Shown one piece after another: positions 12,569 through 26,570 of a DNA stretch of 64,000 nucleotides (positions are counted from its first letter, which is position 1; each line of letters opens with the position of its first letter). A model generated the notes under the pieces. The model saw nothing but the letters and a program-made list of their open reading frames with translations. It did not search any database and was not told the DNA's origin. This DNA is from Aselliscus stoliczkanus (taxonomy: Eukaryota; Chordata; Mammalia; Chiroptera; Hipposideridae). The position numbers were made by a program, and so were the translations under genes. The stretch is taken from positions 98,656,852 through 98,720,851 of the forward strand of contig CM066728.1 of NCBI GenBank assembly GCA_033961575.1. Reading direction: 5' to 3'.

Positions 12569-12996
12569 TTTTTTAAAGATTTTGTTGGGGAATTGGGGGA
12601 GGGGAACAGCGTTGGAGAATCGGGGAAGGGAACAGACAAGTTGCTGTCCTTTTGTTCTTTAGTCTGGTTGTGGAGGACATTGCTTCACTGGCCCATGTTG
12701 GTGTATCATCATTGTGATCTTCCTGGGTGAGGCAGATCGGTCGCTGGTCTCTGGATCGTCGCTCACCGTGGCTATTGGCCGCTCACACTGGCTGCTGGCC
12801 ACTCACTGTAGCCTATGGCAGCCCACTGCAGCAGGGGCTGCAGCCTACAACGTCGCCAGGGCTCGCACAGCCCAGCTCCAGGGGGAGCTGTTGTTAGCTG
12901 TAGAGGGCAGTGTCACTGGCCCTCATATGTGGGATCCGAACTGGGGCCGCTGGTGTCCCAAGCCAGCTCTTAACCAATGTGCCACTCTGCCGGCCC
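12569..12996 (-). mobile_element. full-length tRNA-derived SINE, family B
   Basis: On the minus strand the element starts with a tRNA-like head (GTGGCACATTGGTTAAGAGC A-box region; AGTTCGGATCCC B-box region). A GGGCCAGTGACACTGCCCTC junction follows, then a roughly 300-bp body rich in CACTG/GGCTGC motifs, then a GGGGAACAG-rich 3' part, then an AACAAAATCTTTAAAA-like tail. A 16-bp target duplication with two mismatches flanks it (12553-12568, 12997-13012). Open frames over this stretch belong to the SINE and are not genes. The A/B boxes and duplication are seen directly; assignment to a bat lineage is inference. Confidence 0.9.
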
Positions 12997-13012
12997 CACA
13001 GTATGCAGTTTT

Positions 13013-16000
13013 GAAAAGGAAATTTTATCAGGACATATGAGTTTTGCTTTTGCTGTACTTCTGAAGGAAAAAACTGATAAACTGTTACCAGTTAATAATA
13101 AACATAAATTTATTAATTGTATACTGGCTTGTATATCTCCATTGGGAATGCAGCACTTTCTTGGATCAATCCAAGGCTTTTTACTTGAATTAGTATGACA
13201 GTAGTCTCGCTCCCCTCTCTCTTTCTCACTCCTAAAATACAAAAGGAGAGTAATGTGATTGTAGATTGACAATAATTTCCCACATTTCCTCATTAAACGG
13301 AGGATATTTTAATATTAATTGGAGTCTCTTTTTTTTATAATCACGATGGTAATTATTATTTTACAGATAATGTTATCTTTTATTTGAAGTATTGAGTTCA
13401 TATTTGATGAGGAACTACTGTGAATAGGCAACTTTGAAATCTATTCAATCTCTTTGGATATGTCACTTTTAAAATAGTTGTCAACTGTCCACCTAGATAG
13501 AAACACAGATATAAGTAAACAGAAATCAGAAATAATTGACAGTAGCTACAAGAATAAATAATGCATTCATGCCTCATGGGAATACCCTACCCAGACAGTT
13601 TTGTAATTCTGCTGATTTTTTTCCCCTGTTTCTGCCATTCTCACGCTTGGCTTATCAGACATAACAATATTATCAGTTTGTCTTCCTTAAGATGGCAGAA
13701 GAAATAAAAATACTATGTCTATCTGTATACCTATTCCTCTATCTAATCATAGGCCCATATTTAGAAAAGACTTATTTAACCAAAGTCTTTACATGGTTCA
13801 GAAATGAATTGTGAAATAACTCTACTGAAGCTGTTTTCATTAATTATTTTGTTACTAGTGATATTTTTCTCCCCTGGAACCATTTTTATTTCTCATACCA
13901 CCAATTGGCAGACTTGTAATCTTGTTTTTAGTTATTTATGCTTACAGTTCATATCACAAGAGAATCATTTGGTCCTTGAGGTTTGAGATTTCATCTCTTA
14001 ATTAAAATAGTATTGAAGTCATTAAGAGTATGGATTGTGTATCAATATATGTTTTGGGTTTATCATAGTTCAATACTAATTTTCAATATCTCCTGAACCA
14101 ATATACCAATAAAAATATAATAAATATACACACATACATATGTATATGTATTTATACAGGTATATATATGTATATCTAAGGGGAATAGTCTCCTAGAATT
14201 CTCTATGAGAATTTTAAAAATATAAGTGAGTGCTTAGCATAGTTAAACATAACAAATATTTTTGAGTAGTCATCATTATTACTTTTATTATTTTCCTTTC
14301 CTAAATAGTATAATGCCTTGATAGTAGGTATTCAATAACTATTTTTCTATAAATTATGAATATGTGTGTATATTTGCTCAATGAAAATAGTTCTTTATGA
14401 TAAATAAGCACCAGCTGCCTATAGCAAGGAAAAAAGTGATAATTTTAACATTTTTGACCAGTTTTGCAAGACACCATGAAGCTTACTTTTAGTTAAGCCC
14501 TATTGATGATGGCAGATGATGACCTGAAGGCATAGTTTGACCGGAGAGAGCTAAGTAAGGACATGACAAATTGGGGAGGGACGAATAGCAGAATATTTGG
14601 AAAGAGTTGGAGTTACACAGTGGGAGAGTGGTTCCTAAGAATAAGGATACAGACAGATGGTCAGTGATAAAATGGTGAAATGTAATTTAATCTCTAAAAT
14701 ATATAATATTCAATTTTGACTTGTTGTTTTCTGACATGTAACCTTCATCCATCTCCCCAGATAGGTAACATATATAAAGATTTTTGAGTGTTTGTTTATA
14801 AATTCTAGGTAAATGGGGATGATGTGGAAAAACAAAAAAAAAACAAAACACATGTCAGCTCTGAGACTGAGATGGAAGTGAGATTAGGAGCTCAGCAGTT
14901 GCTGTGTTTCAGAAAAAGATTCAAGAAAAGTCCTTTAAATCCCAAGGACAATGTACATTCAGTTAACATTCAGGTTATATACACATTTTAAAGAGAATGA
15001 TAAATTTATTTTTAAAATGACCACTTGGCTGACTTTGAATTCAGGTAAGCAGCATAATGAAACCTCCGTTCATCTTAAGTGTTGCGTGAACTATCTTTTT
15101 CTAACTCATAGTATCATGTAAATAAAGTTTTCTAACTTGTATGGATCCATCAGTGTTATTAGGGTCTTTCCTACTTAATGTCACTTTTCCCCCCTCAAAT
15201 TTACATGAATGATGAAACAGGTTGCCTTGATTTTACTAAGCTTAAAACAAATACATTTTTAAGTTCAGCTTTTGTTTATATATGATCATTCTTAGGCTTT
15301 GGGCAGGAATTCTAGTTGCTTTTATGTAATAGTTGTTTATCCTAATATTAAAAGAATGATCAATGGTTTGGTTATTTAGTGGACATTTGCAATGGGCCAG
15401 TAGTAAGATATATGGAATGGTCATCTGTTTAACTGGTGGGCTATCCACTCCAAGGATTATTTCTGTACCTATATATAAAGATATTCACCAATTTCTATTG
15501 GTTATTGGTAGATAATCATGGCACCTTTGAAACTATGAAGTTGTGCATGGGTATATTTATGTATTCATGTATGTATTAGTACAGGGCAGTATTTGTTGCT
15601 TCATTCACACCCACACCCATACCCACTACACCATCTTAAAGGATCCAATGAGGGGCCAAGAATGCCAAGATTGGGTAAGACTGGGCACTGGATGATGACC
15701 CAAATAACACTTGGATCCTTAATCCTCTTTCTTAGGACATTTCCTTACCTACCTTTATAAGGGACAGCCAGCCAGTGAGCATTTACTTTTAAAGGCCAGT
15801 TCATTTAAGAAGATACTACTACATTTTTGTTTTAAAAGACATCAAAGTTTCTTTTTTTAATTAAAATGATGTGTGGATACCAGTATGTAATATGTGAAGT
15901 TGTAAAGAAAAAACACCCACAGACTTAACCGATGTTTATTATCCTTTATCTGTCTTTATTAGGATTTCAGAACATCAGGACTATTCCTAGATGACAAATT

Positions 16001-16614
16001 CAGTTCACTAAAGGCAAACTCTATTCTCATTTCCAGTGTTGCCACAGAACATTTATTTAAGAGCATTTTTACTGTATAATGATAGAATCCCTCTCGGCAG
16101 TAAATTACCTACAAAAAAAGAAGATATTACCCGTGTCATTCCTACTTCAAAATGCAAATGTGTTTAGTAATGAAAGTCATTATGATGCCTAATGGAGCAG
16201 ACTTCTAAAATCATTTGCAATATGAAATAAATCACACTCAAAGTGAATGCCTGGCTATAAATCATTATCCTCTTTACAGATTTATATGGTCAGGAAAGAC
16301 AGCATGGTACTTGGATTGAATCTGCGCAATTAGGCAGAATTCTATGGTGTGAGTCCCAGCTTGGTTGGAACTCGGATGGCCTCAATCAATTCAATTAAAT
16401 TTTCAGTTCTTTCAACCTCTCTCTTTATAAAACTGTGATATTATTAACCTTGGTGATAAAGATCAAAAGAAATAGTGCAAGTGAAAGTTGTTTGAAAATT
16501 ATAAACCATTACATTGATAATATCTGTTTGTTTTATTTAGGATCATGAAATACAATGGGAATGAAAAGGTTTCTAAATACCTTTAGTAAGCATCTATAAA
16601 CATATGTTTCTTAT
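13013..16614. other. AT-rich unique-looking sequence
   Basis: No coding gene or RNA recognised. There is an AT/TA-rich palindromic stretch near 14120-14180. The block 16110-16290, with ATGCAAAT-like and ATAAATCATTAT words, is a candidate conserved noncoding element. Confidence 0.35.
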
Positions 16615-16702
16615 CTTTTTTTTAAATAAAATTTATTGGGGTGACAATGCTTAGCAAAATTACATAGGTTTCCAGTGTACAATTCTGTAACACATTATTT
16701 TT
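16615..16702 (-). mobile_element. LINE-1 3' UTR fragment, antisense
   Basis: T-rich start followed by AAATTTATTGGGGTGACAAT and CCAGTGTACAATTCTGTAAC, the same L1 3' end as at 11.5 and 26.6 kb. It stops after about 90 bp. Confidence 0.75.
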
Positions 16703-19318
16703 TCCCAATGTAACTTATCTGACAGTTCTGCCTTGGGAGCTGGCTCTAATTAGTGTTATACAGTACAAAATAGCACTCCTCCGCTCTTTCACTGCTTCTT
16801 CTTCCATGGTCAACCCTCTGTGTCCTGGATGTCTCTATCCAACATCGATGTTGACATCCAGACACCTTCAGGCAGCTTTGCTAAATGCCAGGTCCAAGCA
16901 CAGACAACCTACCCTGCTGTCAGGAGCTTTCTGAAATAGTCTGCTATCTTCTGTTTGAGTGCTCAAACATTTAGATATAGCAGGTGGCAACTTTCAAAAA
17001 CTACTAACTGCACAGTTTCTTTTCCCACTACTGGTGATGGTAGTGGGAGGGTTGGGTGGAGGGGATGATGGCCAGACACAGCTTATCCTCTTTCAGCACA
17101 GATTCCTTTAGTCTCTTGAGAATACCCAGCTGCCTGGAACTCGGGTGTTTATATACTGAAAACGGATTTCTTGTCTTAGTTTGTCAAACCCATTTCCATT
17201 TTGCTTCACTTAGTCTCTAAGGCGATTCCTATAATATGATTCCATTTTCCTTTGATAATCCAATAGTAACTGTTCTGAACTCTTGGACCCAGGAACATGG
17301 TCCACTTTGAGTAAGATTCACTTCAGAGGACTGTTTTCCAGCCCTTGTATGTGAGTTTATCATTTCCTAAGGGAATTTGCTTATTGGTCACTCAGATGTA
17401 TTGGTGGTTGGGCATAGGATAAAGGTTTCAGAATCGGTAACTTTTCCACCACTCATCTTTGCATTTCTTCCTAAATTAGATCTGTTTCCTTTTTAGTAAT
17501 CAATTCATAATCTTTATATCCAGGGTTATAACTATGTGATGCATTATGCCTCTCAGAAATATCTTTACTTTAAATGTATGTCACTAGTATGGGTTGATTT
17601 TCAATAAGTTATGTTTTTCAGTAGCACATTAGGTATAGAAAAATTGATAAACCAAATACAGAAAATAGCTATGATGCTTTTAGAGTGTACTCTTCTTAGA
17701 CTTTCATTTTGTATATATTTGTGTTTTCTTAAAATAATAATGTGTTCTAATAGTATCCACATATTGAAACTTGTCTTTGTGTAGTTAAAAATATGAAACT
17801 ATTAAAATATTCAATTTTAATGTGGAATAAATCCCACTGTTTGGACAATGCAGTACATGTGGGAACTCTGTTGTGATTTTGTCCATAAGGTCATACATTT
17901 GTACTTATAATTCATAAATGTTGAGTATAGAAAACCATTAGGCAATACAAGTAAGTCTTAGGAATAGTTAAAGTGAGGTCCTGTGGCAAATTTTAGGGTG
18001 TCCATTTACTCCTTTGAATCATGTGGTAAATATATGTGTCTATATAGGTAATTTATTCCTAGAAAGGAATTGCATATTTCCTCACATTTTCAAAGATTTC
18101 AAAAATCAGTCGTGTGGTTTTGTTTTTCTACAGAGGGTTTCCAATTGATATAATAAGTACATTCGCACTACTGGGGAGACAGTTACAGAATAAGGCTTTC
18201 GATGACTAGAACAACTTTTCCAATGGTGTCGTGGTTCCCTAGAACTGTCTCACACACTCCATCCCTCTCCCTAGCATAAATTAAGACTTATTTGACCCCC
18301 GACTTTGGGCATCCCGCTAAATAACATGGATTCTGTGGTTTACAGGACTGATTTTGAGCCTGTACTTTATGTTGTCTTATTGTAATCACTATATTCTTTG
18401 ATCTAGTGCTAGCCTTTTCATTTTAATCCTCAGTAGGTTGTGTTAGTGGTTCTCACACTGGATAAACTAACTCAGCAGTTTTCAATTGTTTATCTGTAAC
18501 CTGGTCCAGTTGTGGTCAGGACAATGCCCAGATGTAGGAAGGGAGAAGGGGGCACGTTACTCCACTGCAGATCTTGTAATTATTTCACAGAGTTCCACCT
18601 CCAGTGTTTCTATTAATCCTGAACACAGAAGCAGATGGCACACTGATTCTCTTTTGTGACATACTAACCATTAATGGTATCCAGAACTTGATTTTATTTC
18701 CCAACTCTCAGTGAAGAAGTCTGTGGGTAAGATTTATAACACTGTCTTATGTCTTCTATTTTTTCTCTTATTGGTATTCTTTACAGGGCTCATAAACTCA
18801 GTAAGTCAGCAGGCTAATCCTGTCATATTCCAACTTTTTCTTTTCTCTGTAATTCTATTGCTGCCAGAAAGCAACTTCTACATTGTAGTTTGTTTTTTTT
18901 CCCTTTCCTTTCTTTTTTATTTTACTTTTCTACAATCTCAGCATCACTGTGTCTCCTAAACTCGACAACATATAAGAAAAAGCAGTCAGAGATATGAAAG
19001 GGAAAAGAGGATAAGCAGCTACTAACACAAACTACTGAGTAACAAAGGACTAGTAAACCCGAATGGATTTAATTTTATTGCAATCAGATACCAGGTATAA
19101 AATAATTTAGGTTTCTGAAAACTTAAAGCAAGAGCTAGATAATGGAGGGAAACAAAACTCCACCTCATTTCCAAGTATAAGAACATGGCTAAAGGTATGA
19201 TTCCCAAACATCTAACGGGACTTTAAACAACAAACTTTTATTGACTTGATTTCATTCATTTTCTTTTGTTTCAATTTTAATTGTAGTTTTTCTTGGCCAT
19301 TTGCAAAATGTAATTTTT
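16703..19318. other. unclassified sequence, mixed GC
   Basis: The block 16710-17420 is richer in GC and could be an unrecognised old repeat or unique sequence. Nothing coding is visible: the 82-codon frame at 18711-18959 is a T-rich chance frame. Confidence 0.3.
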
Positions 19319-19665
19319 TAACTTATTTTTGTTCAGTTACAGTTGATATTCAATATAATTTTATATTAGTTTCAGGTGTACAGCATAGTGGTTAGACATT
19401 TGTATAATTTATTCAGTGACCCCCAAGATTAGTTTAGTACCCAACTGGTACTATACATAATTGTTGCAACATTATTGACTGTATTCTCTATGCTGTACTT
19501 TGCGTCCTGTGACTATTTTGTGACTACCAAACAGTATCTCTTAACCCCTTCACCCTTTTCACCCAGCTCCCCAACACTTTATCCCTCTGGCAGCCATCAG
19601 TTTGTTTTTTATGAATCTCTGTTTTGTTTTGTTTGTTCATTTATTTTGTTCTTGACTTGATTTTT
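19319..19665 (-). mobile_element. LINE-1 3' UTR fragment of a second subfamily, antisense
   Basis: Plus-strand text such as TTACAGTTGATATTCAATAT, TTAGTTTCAGGTGTACAGCA, a block around 19430-19500 and CTTAACCCCTTCACCC matches an L1 3' untranslated region in reverse. It shares TTAGTTTCAGGTGTACA with the young L1 at 46.5 kb but not with the TTGGTTAGTAAAAT subfamily elsewhere. Confidence 0.75.
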
Positions 19666-21127
19666 AAAATATGGTATTACTTAAATTGGAAAATATAGAG
19701 TAGCACCAAAAATAAAATGTAATATGATGTGGTGAGATAAAAATACTGTTTCATTCTGAGAATTAACTGCCTTCCCCCCTTCCAAGTGAAATGTTTGCTG
19801 AGTTAAATTCTCTGCAATGAATACTATCCAGGGCACTAAAGCTGGTAGTAAGGAAAGATACTATTAGTCTAAATAGTCTAGAATCTTTGACTTCTACCAT
19901 GATTATGTATGAATGACAAAAATCTAAATTGAACACATTTTTAAAAAATGATTTATACACCTTAAATAACTGAAGACAAAGATCCTTGCTGTCATGGAAT
20001 ACATATCACTAAAAAGCCATGATAGAATTCTATAGGGGAAATATTTAAAAATATTATTTGATATGAACATACTAAAAAGCCATTGCTAATATTTTAATTT
20101 TTTATAATACACATACTATGCATACTATGTTTTTTGAAATGTGCATAAATTGGTAATATATGTATATGTCTTGAAAATTTGCATTTTAGAAATTATGATG
20201 GTATTTTTATTAAATTAAGTAATAAATTTCAAAATTGTACATAACATACTGTTTTGAAACATTGTAGTTTTTTACTCAACCCTCCTTATCCTCACATGAG
20301 ATCAATAAGTGTACATTTTTATTTTATTTCTGCTAAGCCCACTTGCTATTTGAGAAACCTCCATGTTTACCTCTCATTGGCTTAGCAGTGTACTCCTCTG
20401 GTTCCCTTGTCCCTATCTACCTGCTCAAAGAACCACTGTAGCCTCGTCCTATTACCCCCATTACTCCTTTTTTACTTTGTTCCCATTGTCTGTCGGCATA
20501 ACATACCTATAGACCTGTCCTTGCTCATTTTCATCTTTAGTATTTTGTGTTTTTCTTCAAACACATCACAATATAATGCTGAGAAGCTCTTATGTCATAG
20601 GACACTAACATTTCTGTGCAGTTTTACTGCCACTGAGATTTTACGGTTACTTAGCTATAATACACCACTGTGTGAGCAGACGAAAATGGCTGAAGCTAAA
20701 AACGTTACTCTATAACAGCTGACTCCTTGCCTAAATCCCATTGTCTTAAAGTTTAATATTAAAATCTTGTTCACCATGTAGGTTAGCCAAAGCTGCTTTT
20801 GAGACTACAGGTAATAGCCTTCGGAATCTACTCGTCTACTCCGTGAAAACCAGATCCTCCTCTATCTAGATTCCCTCACCATTGCCCACAAATGTAATAC
20901 CTAAAGCAAATTAAGTGAATAATTCAGGAATAATAAATTCAATTTAAATAAGATTTAACATTAATCCACAGCATTTTGACTAAGCGTGCTGACTACACAT
21001 CTAGCCACTTGTCTGTTTGCGTTTTCAAATTACTATAACAGTGAATGATTACTGTATACACAAATTGTATACACAAAGGGGGGAGAATATTTATCAAGCA
21101 ATATTTCACACATAAAAGTGAACATAA
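19666..21127. other. AT-rich unique-looking sequence
   Basis: No gene recognised. The 102-codon frame at 20407-20715 has no domain and an unconvincing composition. Confidence 0.4.
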
Positions 21128-21136
21128 TTCTGTAAC

Positions 21137-21246
21137 TTTTTTTTTTTTTTTGGCAGGCAGTGTCAGTGGCCCTCATATGTGGGACCCGAACCGGGGCCGC
21201 TGGCTTCCCAAGCCCACGCTTAACCACCGCACCACTCTGCCAGCCC
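21137..21246 (-). mobile_element. short-form SINE, family B
   Basis: Only the tRNA-like head and the GGGCCACTGACACTGCC junction are present, followed on the minus strand by a poly-A tail (T run at 21137-21151). The long body of the 12.6-kb copy is absent. A 9-bp target duplication with one mismatch flanks it (21128-21136, 21247-21255). Confidence 0.9.
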
Positions 21247-21255
21247 TTCTATAAC

Positions 21256-23039
21256 ATTCTTTAGTAATTAAAGCCACATTATATGATACTCAGTTATACA
21301 TTGCACAAACCCCATGAAGATACTTGAATATCAAATTAAAATGTGAAACTGATCTATCTTATGATATTCAAATTAAAATCAAGAAAAAATTGATCACTTC
21401 CTGCTTTCCTTCAATATCTTCTTCTACTTGGGAGGCTGCTTACTAGCACATTTGGCAGTTCTGTTCCAACTGTGCAGTTCCAGTCTGACATATCCTTCAA
21501 TAAACATAATGGAACTCTCATTTATGTATAAATACAATAAGGTCAAACACGTTTTTAAAAACTGTTCTAACTTCTGTAATTTTTAAGATTAATCAATATC
21601 ATAATCATTTTGGTCAATTAATAAATAAGTCTAATATGATACCTGTGATTTATATGATTTGTATAACAGAAAAATGAAATTCCTAGCAAATCAAATGTGT
21701 AGAATCTTAGAGCTTAGTACTTTTACATATGTTCACTGATAGATGAAATTATGAATTTAGACTGAGTTAACTAAGTAGTTAATTTTTTTTTAAGTAAATA
21801 GATTGAGAGCTTACAAAGTATAAATGTGTGTGTGTGTTTATTAAATGTACCTGTATATTAAAAATAATAATAGGAGAGGCCTTGCTCTGAGGAGGTTCAC
21901 AGTCTACAACTGTGCACATGCTAATTTGTTTGTTCATTTAGTTAACCCTTCAATGAATCCCTGGTTTGTAAATGCTTTCAAGTTAGCTGGACTAGATCTA
22001 CAGTGAGAAAGGAATTCTAAAACAGCGGCATGCAAGGGAAACTAAAAAGTTTTAGGAAAGCAAAGACCATATTCGAAGTGAGCAAACCATCCATCTTGCC
22101 TGGTGCAATAGGAGCAGAGTGAGCGATAAAGAGAGAAAGACTGTTGACAAATGCCTTGAAGGCCAGGCTCAGAGATCATATTGATGTCATATTGAACTGG
22201 GAGAGAGAGGAATTGAGATGATATGTAAGAATCATATTCACTGAGCAAAATGTAATTCAAAAATCTGAAACCAAAGAAGGAAGTTCTATGAAAAGAATTG
22301 AAATGTCAATAAGGCATAGATAAATACAGAAAAAGAAATTATATTTGCAGATTGGTAGAAATGTAGGTATAATACATTTTCCATCTTTATCAAGAGGTTG
22401 CTGTTGTTTTGGCCTGGAAGTACGTCCACTCACTGGTCCTTTCTGGAGGAGAGAAACTGGTATTTATTGAGTGCCTGTGCTTGCTAACTATGCTTCTTGT
22501 GTTGCCATCACTGAAAAGTCATGTGCAGGGCAGTGTTCGATTACTGCTGAATTCTGACTCACTGATGAGTGCATAATGGACATCTCATCAATATATGTTA
22601 AATAAGTGAGTTAATTCAATCTGTATAGCACCCTGGCAGTTTGATACCATTAGTACCAGTGTACCGATGAGAAAACTAAAGCTGAACACTGAGAATAAGA
22701 GGTAGCAAATGCCAGAGGAATGCTTCGGCTCCAAACAGCCCTGCTCTCAAACATAAAATGTTGTCTCTTCATGGCTTTATATGCATGAAAGAACTAAATG
22801 TGAACAATCACTTACTTTTTTTCAATCTATTCTCATGCTATATAATTCCATGAAAAAAAAATACATGAGTTGAAACTTTAAGTAGTAAATAGAACTTAAG
22901 CAAAAATTATAGCCCTTTTTGTTCTAATCAAATTAGTGTTGCACTAACTTGGTTTAGCAGGGAAAACAATTTTCCACATAAGAATAAATGAAGCAGGGTA
23001 CATGATTTCAGGAAATCAACAATAACCGTTGTGCCATCA
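21256..23039. other. unique-looking sequence with a probable MIR
   Basis: GGTATTTATTGAGTGCCTGT at about 22460 and the stretch 22615-22735 (ACCGATGAGAAAACTAAAGC) look like the two halves of an old MIR, separated by about 110 bp of other sequence. No coding gene. Confidence 0.4.
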
Positions 23040-23057
23040 TTAAGGTTTCAGAGTGGG

Positions 23058-23137
23058 TCTCTCTCTCTCTCTCTCCCTCTCCCTCTCTCTTCCTCTCCCT
23101 CCCACTCCCCTTCCCCTCCCCACCCCACCCCTGCCTT
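23058..23137. repeat. (CT)n-rich polypyrimidine run
   Basis: TCTCTCTCTC followed by C-rich pyrimidines to CCACCCCACCCC. It produces spurious serine/proline/leucine frames on the plus strand and an arginine/glutamate/glycine-rich frame on the minus strand (23040-23414), which I do not call as a gene. Confidence 0.85.
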
Positions 23138-23600
23138 TTCTGCTTCCGAAGCTCCCAGGCTTCAAGGAAGCTGTAATGGTTATTTCAGCAAAGTGCCAGG
23201 AGCCTATGCTGGGGCAGGTGTTGAGTGTCCACAGCCTCACTCTCTCAGGGCTGCGGTATTTTCTGCTGACTGTAATCGTGGGGCCAGGCCCAAACCACAT
23301 TACACAAATAGCCTTCACCATAATAACAGCTTTCAGATTTTGCCCATCAAAATAGGGTTCTCTGGGCTGAGCTCTGGTTTTGGTTAATGGAAAAGGAAGC
23401 ATCCTAAAGGACATCCCAAAAGCCCTCAGGTCAAATGCTTATTCACATCTGAGCCTCCACCTGAGAAAAGCTTACTCTACCTTATTGAAATCCACATGGA
23501 GTAGCCTAATTCTGCTCCCATTACAGACTACATCAGATTGGAAGTTTTACATCTTGTATAAGGTCATAATAATATACTAGTCCTTCAACTAATGCTAATA
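23138..23600. other. GC-richer unique block, candidate conserved noncoding element
   Basis: Not a recognised repeat. Its base composition is clearly richer in GC than its surroundings, with words such as CCCAAACCACATTACACAAA and GCCTTCACCATAATAACAGC. There is no splice-bounded open frame that I can support. Confidence 0.3.
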
Positions 23601-25821
23601 GTACTACTAATAGCAATACTATTAACGCCACAGATGATAGTAAGCACCATCATGTGCCTCAAATAATTTGTAGGTTATAAATGAGCAACCATAGCATTAA
23701 ATATTTATCTGACACTAAACATGGCTTTTACAGACACAATCTCCTTAGGTTTTTGGAAATGTATCTAAAGTAGATATTACGCTCACATTAGAAATGAGGA
23801 CATTCCATCAGAAACTTGTTTTCTACTTTACTCAAGTAAGATAAACTAGTAGATGGAGACGGCAAGCTCAAGTTCTGCTCTCCTCATCCGATCTCCTGTT
23901 CTCTCTTTCTCTCTCCGCCCTCTTATCCTGTAAGTGAAGTGTACATACTCAACTCCGTAATGACATTTCAAAGAATCGTTAAGATAGAAAACTCCCCAGC
24001 TTTAAGGGTTTTGACTTTACCACTGACCTTTTTCAGCAAGTTGTACTATACGTAAATAGATCCCTTTAAAAAGAGCTGATCGCAGGCCGTAGTCCCTGAA
24101 CAACTTGCAACTCTGAAGCAATGTCAGAGGCCCCTGTCGTGAGAACCATGTTTCATGTTTAACTTTCTCATGTGATGCGTCAATTCCCAAGTTCAAATTT
24201 CCTGCACAAGGTATTTTCAATAAACTTTTGAAATATTATTTTTATACTGCTAAAACCTAGACGCTATTACTAGGGCACTGCATTGACATATTTTTGGATG
24301 GAAAGTGACATATATCTGTGATATTTTTAGGAGCCACTTAGGTGATGTTCTCTTTCAAAGTATGTGAAGCTAAAGATAGAAACTGTTTGTTTGAAATTTG
24401 GGCCCACTGAAACAGTTACTGAAGTAAATTTGAGGGGAATCTAGGGAGAAAATAAACTTGTCAATTTAGAAATCCTTTAAGAAATTATGTAAATAAACCT
24501 AAAGGTAAAAATGATACCCTTTTCAAAAGTAGAATGAGTGGTATTCTGTGAACTAGGGACAAATGAGATTGGTGTTAATCAAAGGCAAATTTCTACAATA
24601 GCATACATATTTTTTAAAGTATGAAAAAGAATTAAAGACACATTTCAGTATTCACTAAAACCAATCCTGGTTAGAACCTCATGACAACTAGTTATATTCT
24701 CCTTTTTAATATAATTAGTAGAGTACACAACCTTGAAATTGCTATGGTTATATGTAGTGTAGCTTCTTTCAATAAATCTTCAACAGGTTTTTTCTTTAAT
24801 ATTCTCTTCTGAAAAACGAGGTACTATAAAGTTATGATAACACAATTAGATGATTTTAATTGGTTGAGCAAGCTTACCCAAAGAGAACCAATAAATAAAA
24901 TTGTAGTCATCAGTCTAAGGTTAATACATAAATATTTATTAGATTAATAGTTTAGTATTTATTAATGTTAAGTAGTACATCTAATTTCTGCATTAGCAAC
25001 TTACATGATGATAGCAGTACAAGGTTAAGAATCTGTGGCTGGCAGAAATCTGGTTAAGAATCTGGTGCCTTGGATTTTAAAACTGCAATGCAGAAAATGT
25101 GTCCAGATTAGAAAGATGTACACTATTTAACAAGGCATGAAACAAGTTTCCACATTAAATTTCAAGAGAACCAACTTGACAATATGAGGGCAGTGAAAAG
25201 ACTAACTAGTTTAACAGCATTTCCAACAAAAAAGTACTACAGATTCTGGGCTATAATTGACTGCAAGTTCAGTGTGAACCCAAAACAACATGATATGAAT
25301 GCCAAAATTTAAAAAAAAAAATGAAGTCATTTGGATCTATTAATGAAAGAAGAGACTAATTGTCAGGATAGGAACGCATGGACCTTTGTACACTGTCATC
25401 AAATCAGTGCTGGAGAGCGCTGTTAGGTTCATCATCTGTTTTATTTTGAATTAGCAAATTTCAAAATCAAAATTAGTAAGGACATTGGCAATTTTGAAAT
25501 CTATGTTAATTGGAGAACTGAATTGTATTGGGAAGAATCATATGAAAAGAGATTTATAACTTCTCTAAGTGTCTCAGACTACCTTAGTAAGGGAAAGATG
25601 AAGATAACTTTAAATTTGGGTGATACTTATGCACATATATTATCTATTCAGAGATAAGGTAGCGCATTATCTTGTGAGCTAGTTGTCAATGGAAATATCT
25701 ACAAAGATCATTGAGGTTAATGACACATCTTTACATTTATATCATATTATATGGCAGAGTCACAATAACCCTTGGAAATCGATGTTGCTTTTCATGCTTT
25801 CTTAGGGTATTGAGATAGCAC
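23601..25821. other. AT-rich unique-looking sequence
   Basis: No coding gene, RNA gene or recognised repeat. Confidence 0.4.
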
Positions 25822-26570
25822 TGACAAATAAAATTGTCATATATCTAAAGTGTATAACATGATGATATGATATATCTATATATTGTGAAAGGATTTTCAC
25901 CATCAAGTTAATTAATATATCAATCACTTTGCATATTTACTATTTTAAGGGGTATGAACACTTAACTCCTACTCTCAGCAAATTTCAGTTACACAACACG
26001 GTATTATACATTATACTCAGCATGTTAAGCATTAAATCCTCACACCTGATTCATCTTATAACTAAAAGTTTGTATTCTTTTACCAAATGTTCCTATTTCC
26101 TTCTCAGCCCCTTGTCAGCAACCAATCTACAACATGTTCCTATGAGTACAACTTTTTTTTAGATTCCACATATAAGTGATAGATAACATTCTAGTATTTT
26201 TCTTTCTCTGTCTAGCTTATTTAACTTAGCATATTGTCCGCCAGGTTTTCCATATTCTCACAAATGGCAGCATTTCCTTACTTTTCAAAGCTGTTTAATA
26301 TTCCATTTAATTTGTTGAGGAAACCTCCTACTTTTTTTTCATAGTGATGTATCAGATTACATCCTCACCAACAGTGTACAAGGGTTTCCTTCTCCCCATC
26401 ACCTTACCAGAATGTTGTCTTTTTGACGACAGCCATTCTAACAGGTGTGGTGTTAAATCTCACTGTGATTTGATTTGCATTTTCTGATGATTAGTGATGT
26501 TGAGCACCTTTTTATGTGCCTGTTGCCATTTGGATGTCATCTTTAGAAAAATGTCTATTGAGGTCATTTT

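Noticed and set aside
23040..23414. 124-codon minus-strand frame
   Set aside because: Its C-terminal third is the reverse of a CT microsatellite (RERERE-type residues) and overlapping frames exist on both strands, a sign of low stop-codon density rather than coding.
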